This document shows positions 28,601 to 38,700 of a DNA stretch of 64,000 nucleotides, piece after piece. This DNA comes from Acrocarpospora pleiomorpha (GTDB lineage Bacteria > Actinomycetota > Actinomycetes > Streptosporangiales > Streptosporangiaceae). The stretch's first letter is position 1. Each line of letters opens with the position of its first letter. Made by a program: the position numbers and the translations under genes. The notes under the pieces were generated by a model. It was not told the origin of the DNA and made no database searches. It saw nothing but the letters and a program-made list of their open reading frames with translations. The DNA is taken from NCBI RefSeq assembly GCF_009687885.1, contig NZ_BLAF01000050.1, positions 31,512 to 95,511 of the forward strand. The letters run 5' to 3'.

Positions 28601-31600
28601 TGCCGTCCGGGGCGGCCCGGCTCGTCGCCCACCTCACCACCCGCACGCCGGTCACGCCCGCCGCACTCCGCGAGGACCTACGCTCCCGCCTCCCGGACCC
28701 GCTTATCCCCTCGATCCTCGTCGAAGTGGCCGACTTCCCGCTGACGACCAGCGGCAAGATCGACCGCGCCGCTCTGACCGCGCTCCCGCTTCCCCTACCG
28801 CAGGAGACGGCGACGCCTCCGCGTACAGCCACGGAACGGCTGGTCGCCGAGGTCTGGCAGGGCCTCCTGGACGTTTCCCCCGCCGCCGAGGACGACTTCT
28901 TCCAGCTCGGCGGGCACTCGCTGCTAGTGGCCAGGCTGGCGGCACGCCTCCGCGAGGCCACCGGCCGCGAGGTGGACCTCCCCGAACTGTTCGCCGCCAC
29001 CACCGTCCGCGCACAGGCCCGCTACCTGGAAGGCCCCGCCGCCGCAACCCCGCCCCCGCTGACCCCCCGCACCTCCACCGGCCCGGCCCCACTCTCCTTC
29101 GGCCAGCGCCGCCTATGGTTCCTGGACCGCCTCACCCCCGGCAGCCCCGAGTACGTGGTGCCCCTCATCATCCCCGCCCCCGGCCAGGAACGCCCCCGCC
29201 TGGCCGCCCTGACCCACCGCCACGACGTCCTGCGCACCCGCTATCTCGCAACCGACGGCGAACCACACGCAATCGTCGACACCCACACCGAGGTCCCCCT
29301 AACCGAGGCATCCGCCGAATCAGCCACAGAAGTCGCCGCCCTGGTGGCAGGACTCCTGGCGGACGGCTTCAACCTCGCCACCGGCCCGATCTGGCGAGCC
29401 CTCCTGATCCACCTACCCAACGGCGAGAACCTCCTCGCCCTGACCATCCACCACATCGCCTGCGACGCCCGAACCCTAACCATCCTCGCCCGCGACCTCC
29501 AGGCCCCAGACCTCCTCGCCAACGATCCAAGAGAGACCACGACAGGTGAGGGAGCCGGCGGGCCCGGCGTCCTCGCCCGTGATTCCGGCGAGGCCGTGAT
29601 GAGGGGTGAGGGGGTTGGTGGGTCCGGCCTTCTTGGCCGTGGTTCTGGCGAGGTCGCGGCAGGTGAAGGAGCTGGTGGGTCTGGTGTTCTTGCCCGTGGT
29701 TCCGGCGAGGCCGTGATGAGGGGTGAGGGGGTTGGTGGGTCCGGCCTTCTTGGCCGTGGTTCTGGCGAGGTCGCGGCAGGTGAAGGAGTCGGTGGGTCTG
29801 GTGTTCTTGCCCGTGGTTCCGGTCGTTTGGGATACGTGGACTTCGCCGACTGGCAGCGGCGGGTGTTCGATGGGGAGCGGCTGGCTGGGCTGATTGCGTT
29901 CTGGCGGGAGCGGCTGGCCGGGGTTGAGGCTTTTGATCTGCCTGGGGATCGGCACAGGCCCGCTGTGCGCGATCCTCGCGGGGCGATGTTCGGGTTTGAG
30001 GTCGCGGCCGGGGAGTTGGTCGAGCGTGGGCGGCGGGCGGGGGCGACGCCGTTCATGACGCTGCTGGCGGCGTTCTATGTGTTCCTGGCCCGGCACACTG
30101 GCCGCACCGATCTGGCCGTTGGGGTGCCCGTGGATGGGCGGGACCGGCCCGAGCTCGACGACATGGCCGGATTCTTCGTCAACACGCTCGTGCTGCGCGC
30201 CGACCTCGGCGGCGATCCGGCGTTCTCCGAGTTGCTGGAGCGGGTCAGGACCGTCGCCCTGGAGGCGTTCGCGCACCGGGACCTTCCCTTCGAGCGGCTG
30301 GTGGACGAGTTGCGGCCCGAGCGGGACCTGTCCCGTACGCCACTGGTGGGCGTCCTGTTCGACCTCCAAACCGGCGACGATCCCGGCACGGACACCGGCG
30401 ACGATGCGCTGTCGGCCTGGCAGACCGCGAAAGCCGACCTCACTCTGATGCTGCGCCTCCGCCCGGACGGAACCCTGAACTGCCGGTTCGAGTACGCCAC
30501 CGCGCTGTTCGACCGGGCGACGATCCAGCGTTTCGCCGAACGCTTCACTCTGCTCCTCGACGCTCTCACCGGCCATCCTGACGCGACTGACGCGACCGAC
30601 GCGACCGGCGAGGTGCCGATCTCCCGGCTGGCCATCCTCGGGCCGGAGGAGCGGCGGTCGTTGGCCGAGTGGGGGAGCGGACCCGCTGTCCAGGACCCGC
30701 CCGCCTGCCTGCACGAGCTCGTGGCCGCCCAGACCCGCGCCACCCCGGACGCCGTCGCCATCCTCTCCCCTTCCGGCTCGATCACGTATGCCGAGCTGGA
30801 TGTGCGGGCGACCAGGTTGGCAGCTCGGTTGCGCGCGGCAGGGGTGGGCAGGGGCGAGATTGCCGGAGTCTGCCTGGAGCGTGGCCCCAGCCTGGTGGTC
30901 GCCCTGCTCGCCGTGCTCAAAGCCGGAGCCGCCTACCTCCCTCTCGACCCCGAGGATCCCCACGAGCGACTGGCCTGGCTGATCACCGACACCAGCGCAG
31001 CCGCCGTCATCACCGACCGTCCCGATCTGCTGCCTTCGGCTGTACCTACCCTCGATCCCGAAGACCAGGAGATCGACTGGCGTGGCCTAGTGCCTTCGGC
31101 TGTACCCGTCGTCGATCGCCGAAACAAGGGGATCGACGAGTCCGGCCTGCTGCCTTCGGCTGTACCCAGCATCGATCTCGAAAACCAGCGGATCGACCGG
31201 CCCGGCCTGTTGCCTTCGGCTGTACCCAGCATTGATCCCCAGGACCAGGAGATCGACGAGTCCGGCCTGCTGGCTTCGGCTGTACCCAGCATCGATCCCG
31301 ACGGCCAGGAGATCGACCGGCCTGACCTGCTGGCCTTGGCCGTACCCGAGCTCGATCCCCAAGACCAGCAGATCGACGGGGTCGGCGGCCTGCCGGAGGC
31401 GGATGTTCGGGGTCTCGCGTATGTCATTTACACCTCCGGGTCCACCGGGACTCCCAAGGGGGTGATGGTGGAGCATGCGGCGATCGTGAATCGGCTGCGG
31501 TGGATGCAGCGGGCCTACGGGCTGGGGCCGGGGGATCGGGTGTTGCAGAAGACGCCGTTCACCTTCGATGTTTCGGTTTGGGAGTTCTTCTGGCCGCTCA

Positions 31601-32760
31601 TCACTGGAGCTGCCCTTGTGACTGCTCCGCCGGGGTTGCACCGGGACGCGCGCGGGCTGGCCGCTTTGGCGGAGGAGGAGCGGGTCACGCACCTGCATTT
31701 TGTTCCGTCGATGCTGGATGCGTTCCTCGACGTGGAAGCTCGCTTGCCGGGCGGGGTCAGGGAGGTGTTCTGTAGCGGTGAGGCGCTCACCGCTGTCACC
31801 GTGCGGCGCTTCCGGGAAGCGAGTTCGGCGCGTCTGCACAACCTCTATGGGCCCACCGAGCTCGCGGTGGATGTCACCTTTCATCAGACTGCGGATCGCG
31901 ACCCGGTTCCCATCGGCGTACCGATCGACAACATGCGCGCCTTGGTGGTGGATGGCGACGGCGAGCCGGTTCCCATTGGCGTGCCGGGCGAGTTGCTGGC
32001 CGGAGGAGCGGGAACCGCGCGCGGATACGTGAATCGGCCGGGGCTGACCGCCGAACGTTTCGTGCCCGACCCTGGCCGCTCCGGCGAACGGCTTTACCGC
32101 ACCGGCGACATCGTGCGCTGGACCCCCCAGGGCGACCTGGAGTTCCTCGGCCGCGCCGACGACCAGATCAAGATCCGCGGATTCCGGATCGAACCCGCCG
32201 AGATTGCGGCAGTGGCCGCCACTCACCCCGCCGTACGTGAGGTCGTCGTCGTGGGCGAGCGGGACCGTTTGATCGCCTACTACGTGCCCAGGACCGGCGA
32301 GCCGCCGGCCAGCGACGACCTGATCCGGCACTGCGGGCGGCGGCTGCCCGCCTACCAGGTGCCCGCCACCTGGATTCGCCTCGACCGGCTCCCGCTCGGC
32401 CCCAACGGCAAGCTCGACCGCCGTGCCCTGCCATCCGCCGGGACGATCCAGCCCGAAGGCGACGAACCGCCGGGCACCGCGGCGGAGAAGCTGGTCGCCG
32501 CCATCTGGGCCGGGCTGCTGGGCGTCGAACCCGGCGTCCACCAGGACTTCTTCGCGCTGGGCGGCCACTCGCTGCTCGCGCTCCGCGTGCACCATCGCCT
32601 GATCGAGGAGTTCGACGTGGACCTGCCGCTGCGCGTGCTGTTCGAGGCCACCACGGTGGCCCGCCTGGCGCGGGCCGTCGAGGACGAGATGACGGCGCAG
32701 ATCGACGGACTTTCCGACGCCGAGGTGGAGCGGCTGCTCTCCCGAGGAGGGCCGCGATGA
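25666..32760 (+). CDS. NRPS D: C-A-PCP-C-A-PCP (Gln-like, Ser)
   Basis: 2364 residues; the ATG at 25666 shares a base with the thioesterase stop. An upstream in-frame start at 25048 would overlap the thioesterase and was discarded. A short basic helix (EVKRRLLARLAAG) precedes C1, which has HHIAVDG at 170-176. A1 (about 527-1045) reads D-A-W-Q-F-A-T-I-D-K, nearest to the Gln codes. Carrier Ser1085. C2 is odd: the start is about ten residues short, the motif is HHIACDA at 1262-1268, and a 117-nt array follows. A2 (about 1680-2255) reads D-V-W-H-F-S-L-V-D-K, the EntF-type serine code. Carrier Ser2302. The C-terminus (DGLSDAEVERLL) is a probable docking tail. The stop overlaps the ATG of NRPS E (ATGA). 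Confidence 0.93.
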   Translation: MIEAPMSEVKRRLLARLAAGSAGPPRGRVPRREDDGPVRLSPAQERVWLMDRLAGDVPLFNLVIAGRLRMDVDLAEIRRRLAAIVARHDAMRMTVAERDGEPVMRIAASVPVEIPLVDLSRAEPAAAERLAYQRAYETGARPYRLDQGPLWRVELIRLGEGDHVLVIAAHHIAVDGTSLTLILRELAALEPAPELPVGYADYAQWQREQLAGGGLDADLGYWRQRLAGLEPLELPADRRRPARPTYEGHSLQVLLDPERVRALGEIGRAAGATPYMTVLGLYCVLLHRYTGVADIAVGSFVSGRTEPELHNLVGMFANMVVVRVDLGGRPAFRTVLERVRDALIGAMRHQNVPFERLVRELRSDHDPSAPPLVRLAYNMPAEAGALPPIGEAVPLDVTRRGSQLDLTLHMIEENGGIRLTFEYAADLFDEATITRMSDHLLRLLDGVLAEPDRPVTELAMTAPGEERLLQSWEEGPVTGAEPAPGSERLPRSWEEGPVRGAGLAMAAPGEERLVRSCEEGPVVGVSPPLHELVAEQVRRTPGAVAVVGGGRELTYAELEADADDLAHRLCAAGVGLETPVAVCLRRGPRLPAALLAIWKAGGAYLPVDPGHPAAWLDAVLAGVDVVVTSRDLADRIPARGRHLVLIDDLDDVSEVSEVSEVSDITDITDITDVATVIDVSGIGVFDPPEVHADNAAYVMHTSGSTGRPKGVVITHAGIANRVLWTVREHGLGPGDRVLQKTPLTFDAAGWEFFAPLVSGATVVLAEDGAERDPAALVRAVGDHGVTVLQVVPALLRLLVEEPGWERCGALRLLFCAGEALHADLCARVQALTRAQMHNTYGPTECSIDVTCHPVGAEKGAVPIGTPIDNLRVLVLADGTRAPVGVPGELYAGGVGLARGYAGRPGLTAERFVPDPFRPGERLYRTGDVARWTSAGKLEFLGRTDHQIKINGVRVEPGEVEAALLAHPAVRGAVVSAHRLPSGAARLVAHLTTRTPVTPAALREDLRSRLPDPLIPSILVEVADFPLTTSGKIDRAALTALPLPLPQETATPPRTATERLVAEVWQGLLDVSPAAEDDFFQLGGHSLLVARLAARLREATGREVDLPELFAATTVRAQARYLEGPAAATPPPLTPRTSTGPAPLSFGQRRLWFLDRLTPGSPEYVVPLIIPAPGQERPRLAALTHRHDVLRTRYLATDGEPHAIVDTHTEVPLTEASAESATEVAALVAGLLADGFNLATGPIWRALLIHLPNGENLLALTIHHIACDARTLTILARDLQAPDLLANDPRETTTGEGAGGPGVLARDSGEAVMRGEGVGGSGLLGRGSGEVAAGEGAGGSGVLARGSGEAVMRGEGVGGSGLLGRGSGEVAAGEGVGGSGVLARGSGRLGYVDFADWQRRVFDGERLAGLIAFWRERLAGVEAFDLPGDRHRPAVRDPRGAMFGFEVAAGELVERGRRAGATPFMTLLAAFYVFLARHTGRTDLAVGVPVDGRDRPELDDMAGFFVNTLVLRADLGGDPAFSELLERVRTVALEAFAHRDLPFERLVDELRPERDLSRTPLVGVLFDLQTGDDPGTDTGDDALSAWQTAKADLTLMLRLRPDGTLNCRFEYATALFDRATIQRFAERFTLLLDALTGHPDATDATDATGEVPISRLAILGPEERRSLAEWGSGPAVQDPPACLHELVAAQTRATPDAVAILSPSGSITYAELDVRATRLAARLRAAGVGRGEIAGVCLERGPSLVVALLAVLKAGAAYLPLDPEDPHERLAWLITDTSAAAVITDRPDLLPSAVPTLDPEDQEIDWRGLVPSAVPVVDRRNKGIDESGLLPSAVPSIDLENQRIDRPGLLPSAVPSIDPQDQEIDESGLLASAVPSIDPDGQEIDRPDLLALAVPELDPQDQQIDGVGGLPEADVRGLAYVIYTSGSTGTPKGVMVEHAAIVNRLRWMQRAYGLGPGDRVLQKTPFTFDVSVWEFFWPLITGAALVTAPPGLHRDARGLAALAEEERVTHLHFVPSMLDAFLDVEARLPGGVREVFCSGEALTAVTVRRFREASSARLHNLYGPTELAVDVTFHQTADRDPVPIGVPIDNMRALVVDGDGEPVPIGVPGELLAGGAGTARGYVNRPGLTAERFVPDPGRSGERLYRTGDIVRWTPQGDLEFLGRADDQIKIRGFRIEPAEIAAVAATHPAVREVVVVGERDRLIAYYVPRTGEPPASDDLIRHCGRRLPAYQVPATWIRLDRLPLGPNGKLDRRALPSAGTIQPEGDEPPGTAAEKLVAAIWAGLLGVEPGVHQDFFALGGHSLLALRVHHRLIEEFDVDLPLRVLFEATTVARLARAVEDEMTAQIDGLSDAEVERLLSRGGPR
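27039..27240 (+). repeat. array in the first C-A linker of NRPS D
   Basis: Three copies of a segment containing GEERLLxSWEEGPV, with starts of the ERL part at 27061, 27124 and about 27196 (63 and 72 nt apart). It duplicates the natural end of C1 before PLHELVAEQ. Confidence 0.85.
27619..27690 (+). repeat. 9-nt arrays before A3 in A1 of NRPS D
   Basis: Two adjacent microarrays: GTCTCCGAG three times (VSE) and then GACATCACC three times (DIT). They lie between the A2 core and the A3 core (MHTSGSTGRPKG). Confidence 0.9.
29545..29829 (+). repeat. 117-nt higher-order array within C2 of NRPS D
   Basis: Units begin with GGTGAG/GGTGAA at 29545, 29605, 29662, 29722 and 29779, alternating 60 and 57 nt, so that a 117-nt double unit repeats. 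The second and third double units are nearly identical over long runs, which implies very recent duplication. The block lies between HHIACDA and GYVDFADWQ. Encoded peptide is Gly-rich (GEGVGGSGLLGRGSGEV). Confidence 0.92.
31024..31383 (+). repeat. 60-nt array before A3 in A2 of NRPS D
   Basis: Six units of 20 residues, GLLPSAVPSIDPxDQEIDxx, with starts exactly 60 nt apart from 31024. The block lies just upstream of the A3 core of the Ser-type adenylation domain. Confidence 0.93.
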
Positions 32761-35700
32761 CCCGCGACATACCTATTAATGGCACACGCGACATACGGGA
32801 CGCAGCCGAGGCGCGCGGTGTTTCGCGTTCGGCCGCACTCCGGCGCGAGCTGCTGGAACGCCGCCTCGGCGGGACCCAGCGCAGCGGGCGTACGCTGCCC
32901 CGCGCCGACCGCGCCCTGCCCCTGCCGCTGTCACCCGCGCAGCGCCGCCTGTGGTTCCTGGACCGGCTCTCCCCTGGCACCGGCGAGTACGCGGTTCCGC
33001 TAGTCCTGCGCCTGCCCGCCCACCAGGACCCCGACACCGTACGCCGCGCCCTGTCCGCGCTGGTGGCCCGCCACGAAATCCTGCGCACCCGCTACGTGAC
33101 GGCCGACGGCGAACCCCGCCAGGTGATCGACCCGCCCGCCCCGGTCGAACTGACCTGCGCCGATCTGGACGGCGAGGACGTGAGCGAGGCGATCGGCAAG
33201 GAGGTCTGGCGCGGCTTCGACCTGGCCGAACGGCCGTGGCGGGCGCTGCTGCTGCGGCGGCCCGCGCCGGACGGGCCGCTGCTGGCGCTGACCGTTCACC
33301 ACATCGCCTGCGACGGCTGGTCGCTGGGCATCCTCGGCAAGGAACTGGCCGCGCTCCTGGCCGGTACGCCGCTGCCGCCCCCTCCCGCCGTGCAGTACGC
33401 CGACTTCGCCGCCTGGCAGGCCGCGCGTCCCACCGAAGGCCGCGATCTGGACTACTGGCGGGCCAGGCTCGCCGACCTCACCCCGGTGGAGCTACCGGCG
33501 GACCGGCCCAGGCCCGCCCGCCGCGACGCCTCGGGCGCGATGACCGTCTTCGAGGTCCCCGCCGCAGTCGCCGAGGCGGCCACCGCGGCGGGGCGGGCTC
33601 GCGGCGCGACGCCGTACATGACGATGCTCGCCGTGTTCCTCCTGCTCCTGGGCCGGTACGCGGGACAGCGGGACGTCGTGGCGGGAACCCCCGTCACGGG
33701 CAGGACCCGGCCGGAGCTGGACGGCGTGGTCGGCTCCTTCGTCAACCTGCTGGCATTGCGCGCCGACCTGGGCGGCGATCCGGCCTTCGCCGAGCTGCTG
33801 GACCGGGTCAGGGAGACGGCGCTCGGCGCGTTCGCCCACCAGGAGCTCCCCTTCGAACGCCTGGTGGACGCGCTCGGCGCGGACCGCGACCTGTCCCGCA
33901 ACCCGGTGTTCCAGCATGTTTTCGCCTACGAGGAAGCACACGAGGAAGGCGGCAGGGAAGCCCACGGGAATGGCAGCAGCCACGCGGGTCCCGAGCCGGT
34001 CGCGGTGGCCTCGGTGACCGCCAAGTTCGACCTCCAGCTCACCCTGCACCGCCGCAGGGACGGCTCCCTGCTCGGGGCCGTCGAGTACGCCACCGCCCTG
34101 TTCGACGCCGCCACCGCCGAAGGCTTCGCCCGCCGCTTCACCCGCCTGCTCGGCGCGGTCGCCGCCGAACCGCTGGCCCGGCTGAGCGAGCTGCCCATCC
34201 TGGACGAGGCAGGCCGGGCCGAACTGCTGCGCTGGAGCGGCGCGCCCGCCGAGGAGCGCACCTCCGACGTGGTGAGCCGCTTCGAGGAGCACGCCCGCCG
34301 GGCGCCCGGCCGGATCGCGCTGGTCGCCGGGACCGACCGGCTGACCTACGGCGAACTGAACGCCCGCGCCAACCGCCTGGCGCACCGCCTGCGCGCCGAA
34401 GGCGTACGCCCCGAGACGCGGGTCGGCGTCTGCCTGGAGCGGGGCGCGGACCTGGTGGTGGCCCTGCTCTCGGTGGCCAAGTCCGGCGGCGCCTACGTCC
34501 CGCTCGACCCGGCCTATCCGGCCGACCGGCTGCGCCTCATCGTGGCCGACGCGGGGATCGACCTGGTCGTCACAGCGGAGGCCCACGCGCCTCTGGTCCC
34601 AGGCCGCCAACTCCGGCTCGACCAGAGCTTCGACGATCAGGGCGTCGATCAGCGCGCCGATCAGGGTGTCGGTCTGGGTGGGAACGACCGCGACCCGGAA
34701 CCGGCGGGCGAGCACGACCGGCTGGCGTACGTGATCTACACCTCGGGCTCCACCGGCCAGCCCAAGGGTGTGCTCGTGACGCACGCCAACCTGGCCCGGC
34801 TGTTCACCGCCGACCGGGAGCGGTTCCGCTTCGGCCCGAGCGACGTCTGGACGATGTTCCACTCCTTCGCCTTCGACTTCTCGGTGTGGGAGATGTGGGG
34901 CGCCCTCGCTCACGGCGGGCGGCTGGTCGTCGTGCCGCAGGCCGTCGCCCGCGAGCCGGAGGCGTTCGCCGCGCTGCTGGCCGCCGAGCGGGTCACCGTG
35001 CTCAACCAGACCCCGTCGGCCTTCGCCGCGCTCGCCCGCGCCGCCGCCCACCGGCCGCGCCTGGTCGTCTTCGGCGGCGAGCGCCTGGACGTGGCCGCCC
35101 TGCCCGACTGGCCGGGCGTCGAGTTCGTCAACATGTACGGGATCACCGAGACCACCGTCCACGTCACCCACCAGACCGTCACCTCCGGCCTGACCGGCAG
35201 CCCGATCGGGCGGCCCCTGGCCGACCTGCGCGCCTACGTCGTGGACGCGTTCGGCGACCTGGCCCCGCCCGGCGTCGCGGGCGAACTCTACGTGGGCGGG
35301 GCCGGCGTGGCCCGGGGCTACCTCGGTCGGCCGGGACTCACCGCCTCCCGCTTCCTCCCCGACCCGTACGGCCCGGCGGGCGCCCGCCTCTACCGCACCG
35401 GCGACCTGGCCCGCTGGACGCACGCCGGCGACCTGGAGTTCCTCGGCCGCACCGACCACCAGGTGAAGATCAGGGGCTACCGGGTGGAACCCGGCGAGAT
35501 CCGCGCCGCCCTGCTGACCTGCCCCGGCGTCGCGGACGCGGCCGTGATCGCCCGCGAGGACGTTCCCGGCGCCCGCCGCCTGGTCGCCTACGCCGTCCCC
35601 GCCGGACCCGGAGCCGCCACCGCCGGACCAGGAGCCTCCGCCACCGGGCAGGGGGCCGCCACCGCAGCCGGGGTGCGCGAGTTCCTGCGCGAAACCCTCC

Positions 35701-38700
35701 CGCCGTACATGGTGCCCTCGGCCGTGGTGTTTCTGGACGCCCTGCCCCTCACCTCTACCGGCAAGCTCGCCGTGGCGGCGCTCCCGCCTCCCGGCGGCGA
35801 CCGCGAGGACGGATTCGTCGCGCCCGCCACCCCCGCCGAGCGTCGCATGGCCGCGGTCTGGCAGGACGTGCTCAAGCGCGACACGGTCGGCACCGCGGAC
35901 GACTTCTTCGACCTCGGCGGCGACTCCCTGCGCGCGGTCGCGCTCGCCGGAGCCCTGCGCGCCGAAGGCTTCGACGTCGCCGTCCGGGACGTGTTCGAGC
36001 ACCGCACCGTCGCCGGACTCGCCGCCCACACCGCCGGACGCCACGCCCCCGACGCCTTCACTCCGATCCCGCCGTTCAGCCTCATCTCCGCCGCCGACCG
36101 CGAACGCCTCCCCCCGGGCGTGACCGACGCCTACCCGCTGTCGCGAGTCCAGGCCGGAATGGTCTACGAGATGCTCGCCGACCCCGAGGTACGCAACTAC
36201 CACAACGTCACCAGCTTCAGCCTCCGCGACGAGGTCCCCTTCTCCGTCCCCTTCTCCGCGCCGGCCTTCCGGGAGGCGGCCGCGATCGTCGTGGCCAGGC
36301 ACGAGGTGCTGCGCACCTCCATCGACCTGACCGGGTACGCCGAGCCGCTCCAGCTCGTCCACGACCACGCCGACATGGCCGTCGGCGTACACGACCTGCG
36401 CGGCGACCCGGACCAGGACGCCAAGATCGCGGCCTTCCTCGCCGAAGAACGCCAAACGCTGTTCGACCTCGCGGCCCCGCCGCTGCTGCGCGTCTCCGCG
36501 CACCGCCTCACCGACGGCGTCTGGCGGCTGTCGATGACCGAATGCCACGCCATCCTGGAAGGCTGGAGCTACCACTCCTTGCTGATGGAGCTCCTCGACT
36601 GCTACCGCGCGCTGCGCGACGGCCTGCCCGTGCCGCCGCGCGCGACGCCGGAGCTCCGCTACGCCGACTTCGTCGCCGCCGAGCGCGCCACCCTGGAGGA
36701 TCCGGACGCGCGGGCGTACTGGACCGGTGTCGTACGGGATCACGCCCGGCTGGCCGTACCCGCCGCCTGGGCCGACCCGGCGGGCGGGCGGGAGCCGTAC
36801 CAGGTGGCGGTCCCGCTCTACGCGCTGCACGCCGGGCTGGCCCGGCTGGCGGCGGCGGCGGGGACACCGCTCAAGAGCGTGCTGCTGGCCGCGCACCTGA
36901 AGGTGCTGTCCCAGCTCACCCACGAGGACGCCGTCCACACCGGGCTGGTCTGCGACACCCGGCCCGAGGTGCTGGACGCCGACCGCGTCTACGGGATGTT
37001 CATCAACACCGTCCCGTTCCCGCACCGGCCCGGCGCGGCGACCTGGCGCGAGCTGACCCGGGAGGTGTTCGCCGCCGAGACCGCGATGTGGCCGCACCGG
37101 CGCTTCCCGCTGCCCGCGATCCAGCGCGAGCTGGCGGGCGGGCGGCAGCTGGTCGAGATCTACTTCAACTACCTGGACTTCACCGTCGTCGACACCGGCC
37201 TGGTGGACCTGCCGGGCAGCATCGACCTCAGCCCGAACGAGTTCCCGCTGTCGGTGACCGTCCTGGCGGGCCTGCTGACGCTGACCTCACGCCCCGAGGT
37301 GCTCGGCCGGGCCGACGCCGGGCGGCTGGCCGGGATGTACGAGGCGGTGCTGACCGCGATGGCGGCAGACCCGGACGGCGACGCCCTCGCGGCCCGCCTG
37401 CCGGACGGCGAGCGGGACCGGCTGCTCGGCGAGTGGAACGCCACCGCGCTGATCCGGCCCGAGGTCAGCGCCCTGGAGGTGATCGAGGAGACGGCCCGGC
37501 TGCTGCCCGACACCCTCGCAGTCTCTGCCTGGGACGGCTCCCGCCGCACCTACGCGCAGCTCGACGCGCGCGCCAACCAGGCCGCGTGGCTGCTGCGCGA
37601 CCTCGGCGCCGGGCCCGAGTCGGTCGTCGGCGTCTGCCTGGACCGGGGCCACGACCTGCTGCCCGCGCTGCTCGGGGTGTGGAAGGCGGGCGCCGCCTAC
37701 ACCCCGCTGGAGCCCGCCCACCCGGCCGAACGCCAGGCCGCGCTGCTGGCCGACGCGGGGGCCAGGATCCTGATCGCCGAACCGGCGTACGGCGCGGCGC
37801 TGCGGGCGGCGGGCTGGGACGGCACGCTGATCACCGCGCCCGACTGGGACGACCTCCCCACCGGCCGCCCGCCCGGCCGGGCCGACCTGGACGGCCTCGC
37901 GTACGTGATCTACACCTCGGGTTCCACCGGCCGCCCCAAAGGCGTCCTGATCGGGCATCGTGGCCTGGCCAACTACCTGTGGTGGGCGGTGGAGGGCTAC
38001 GCCGCCCACGGCTGCGGCGGCGCGCCGCTGTTCTCCTCGATCGCGTTCGACATGGTGGTGCCCAACCTGTTCACCCCGCTGATGCTGGGCCAGCGGGTGC
38101 ACCTGCTGCCACCCGACCCCGAGCCCGGCGCGCTGGGCGGGCTGCTCGCCGACGCCGCCCCCTACAGCTTCGTCAAGCTCACCCCCGGCCACCTGGAGCT
38201 GCTCACCCACCAGCTCGACCCCGACCGGGCGGCCGGGCTCGCCGAGCTGCTGGCGGTCGGCGCGGACGCCTTTCCGGCCGGCGTGCTGGACCGCTGGACG
38301 GCCAGGGCCGGCGCCACCCGGCTGCTCAACGAGTACGGCCCCACCGAGATCTCCGTCGCCAACAGCACCTACACCGTGGCCGGCCCGGTGGACGGCGACC
38401 TGGTGCCGATCGGCCGCCCGATCCCCAACACCACGATGTACGTCCTGGACGCCTGGCTCGAGCCCGTCCCGGTAGGGGTGATCGGGGAGATCTACATCGG
38501 CGGGGACGGCGTCGCCCGCGGCTACAACCGCATGCCGTCCCGCACGGCGGAGCGGTTCGTGCCCGACCCGTACGGCCGCGCGGGGTCGCGCCTGTACCGC
38601 ACCGGCGACCTCGGCCGGGTTCGTCCTGGCGGTGACGTGGACTTCCTCGGGCGTACCGACGACCAGATCAAGATCCGCGCGTACCGGATCGAACCGGGGG

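Noticed and set aside
29545..31383. CRISPR-like or recombination-site arrays
   Set aside because: Units are directly adjacent without unique spacers, always in frame, and encode protein; they are coding tandem repeats.
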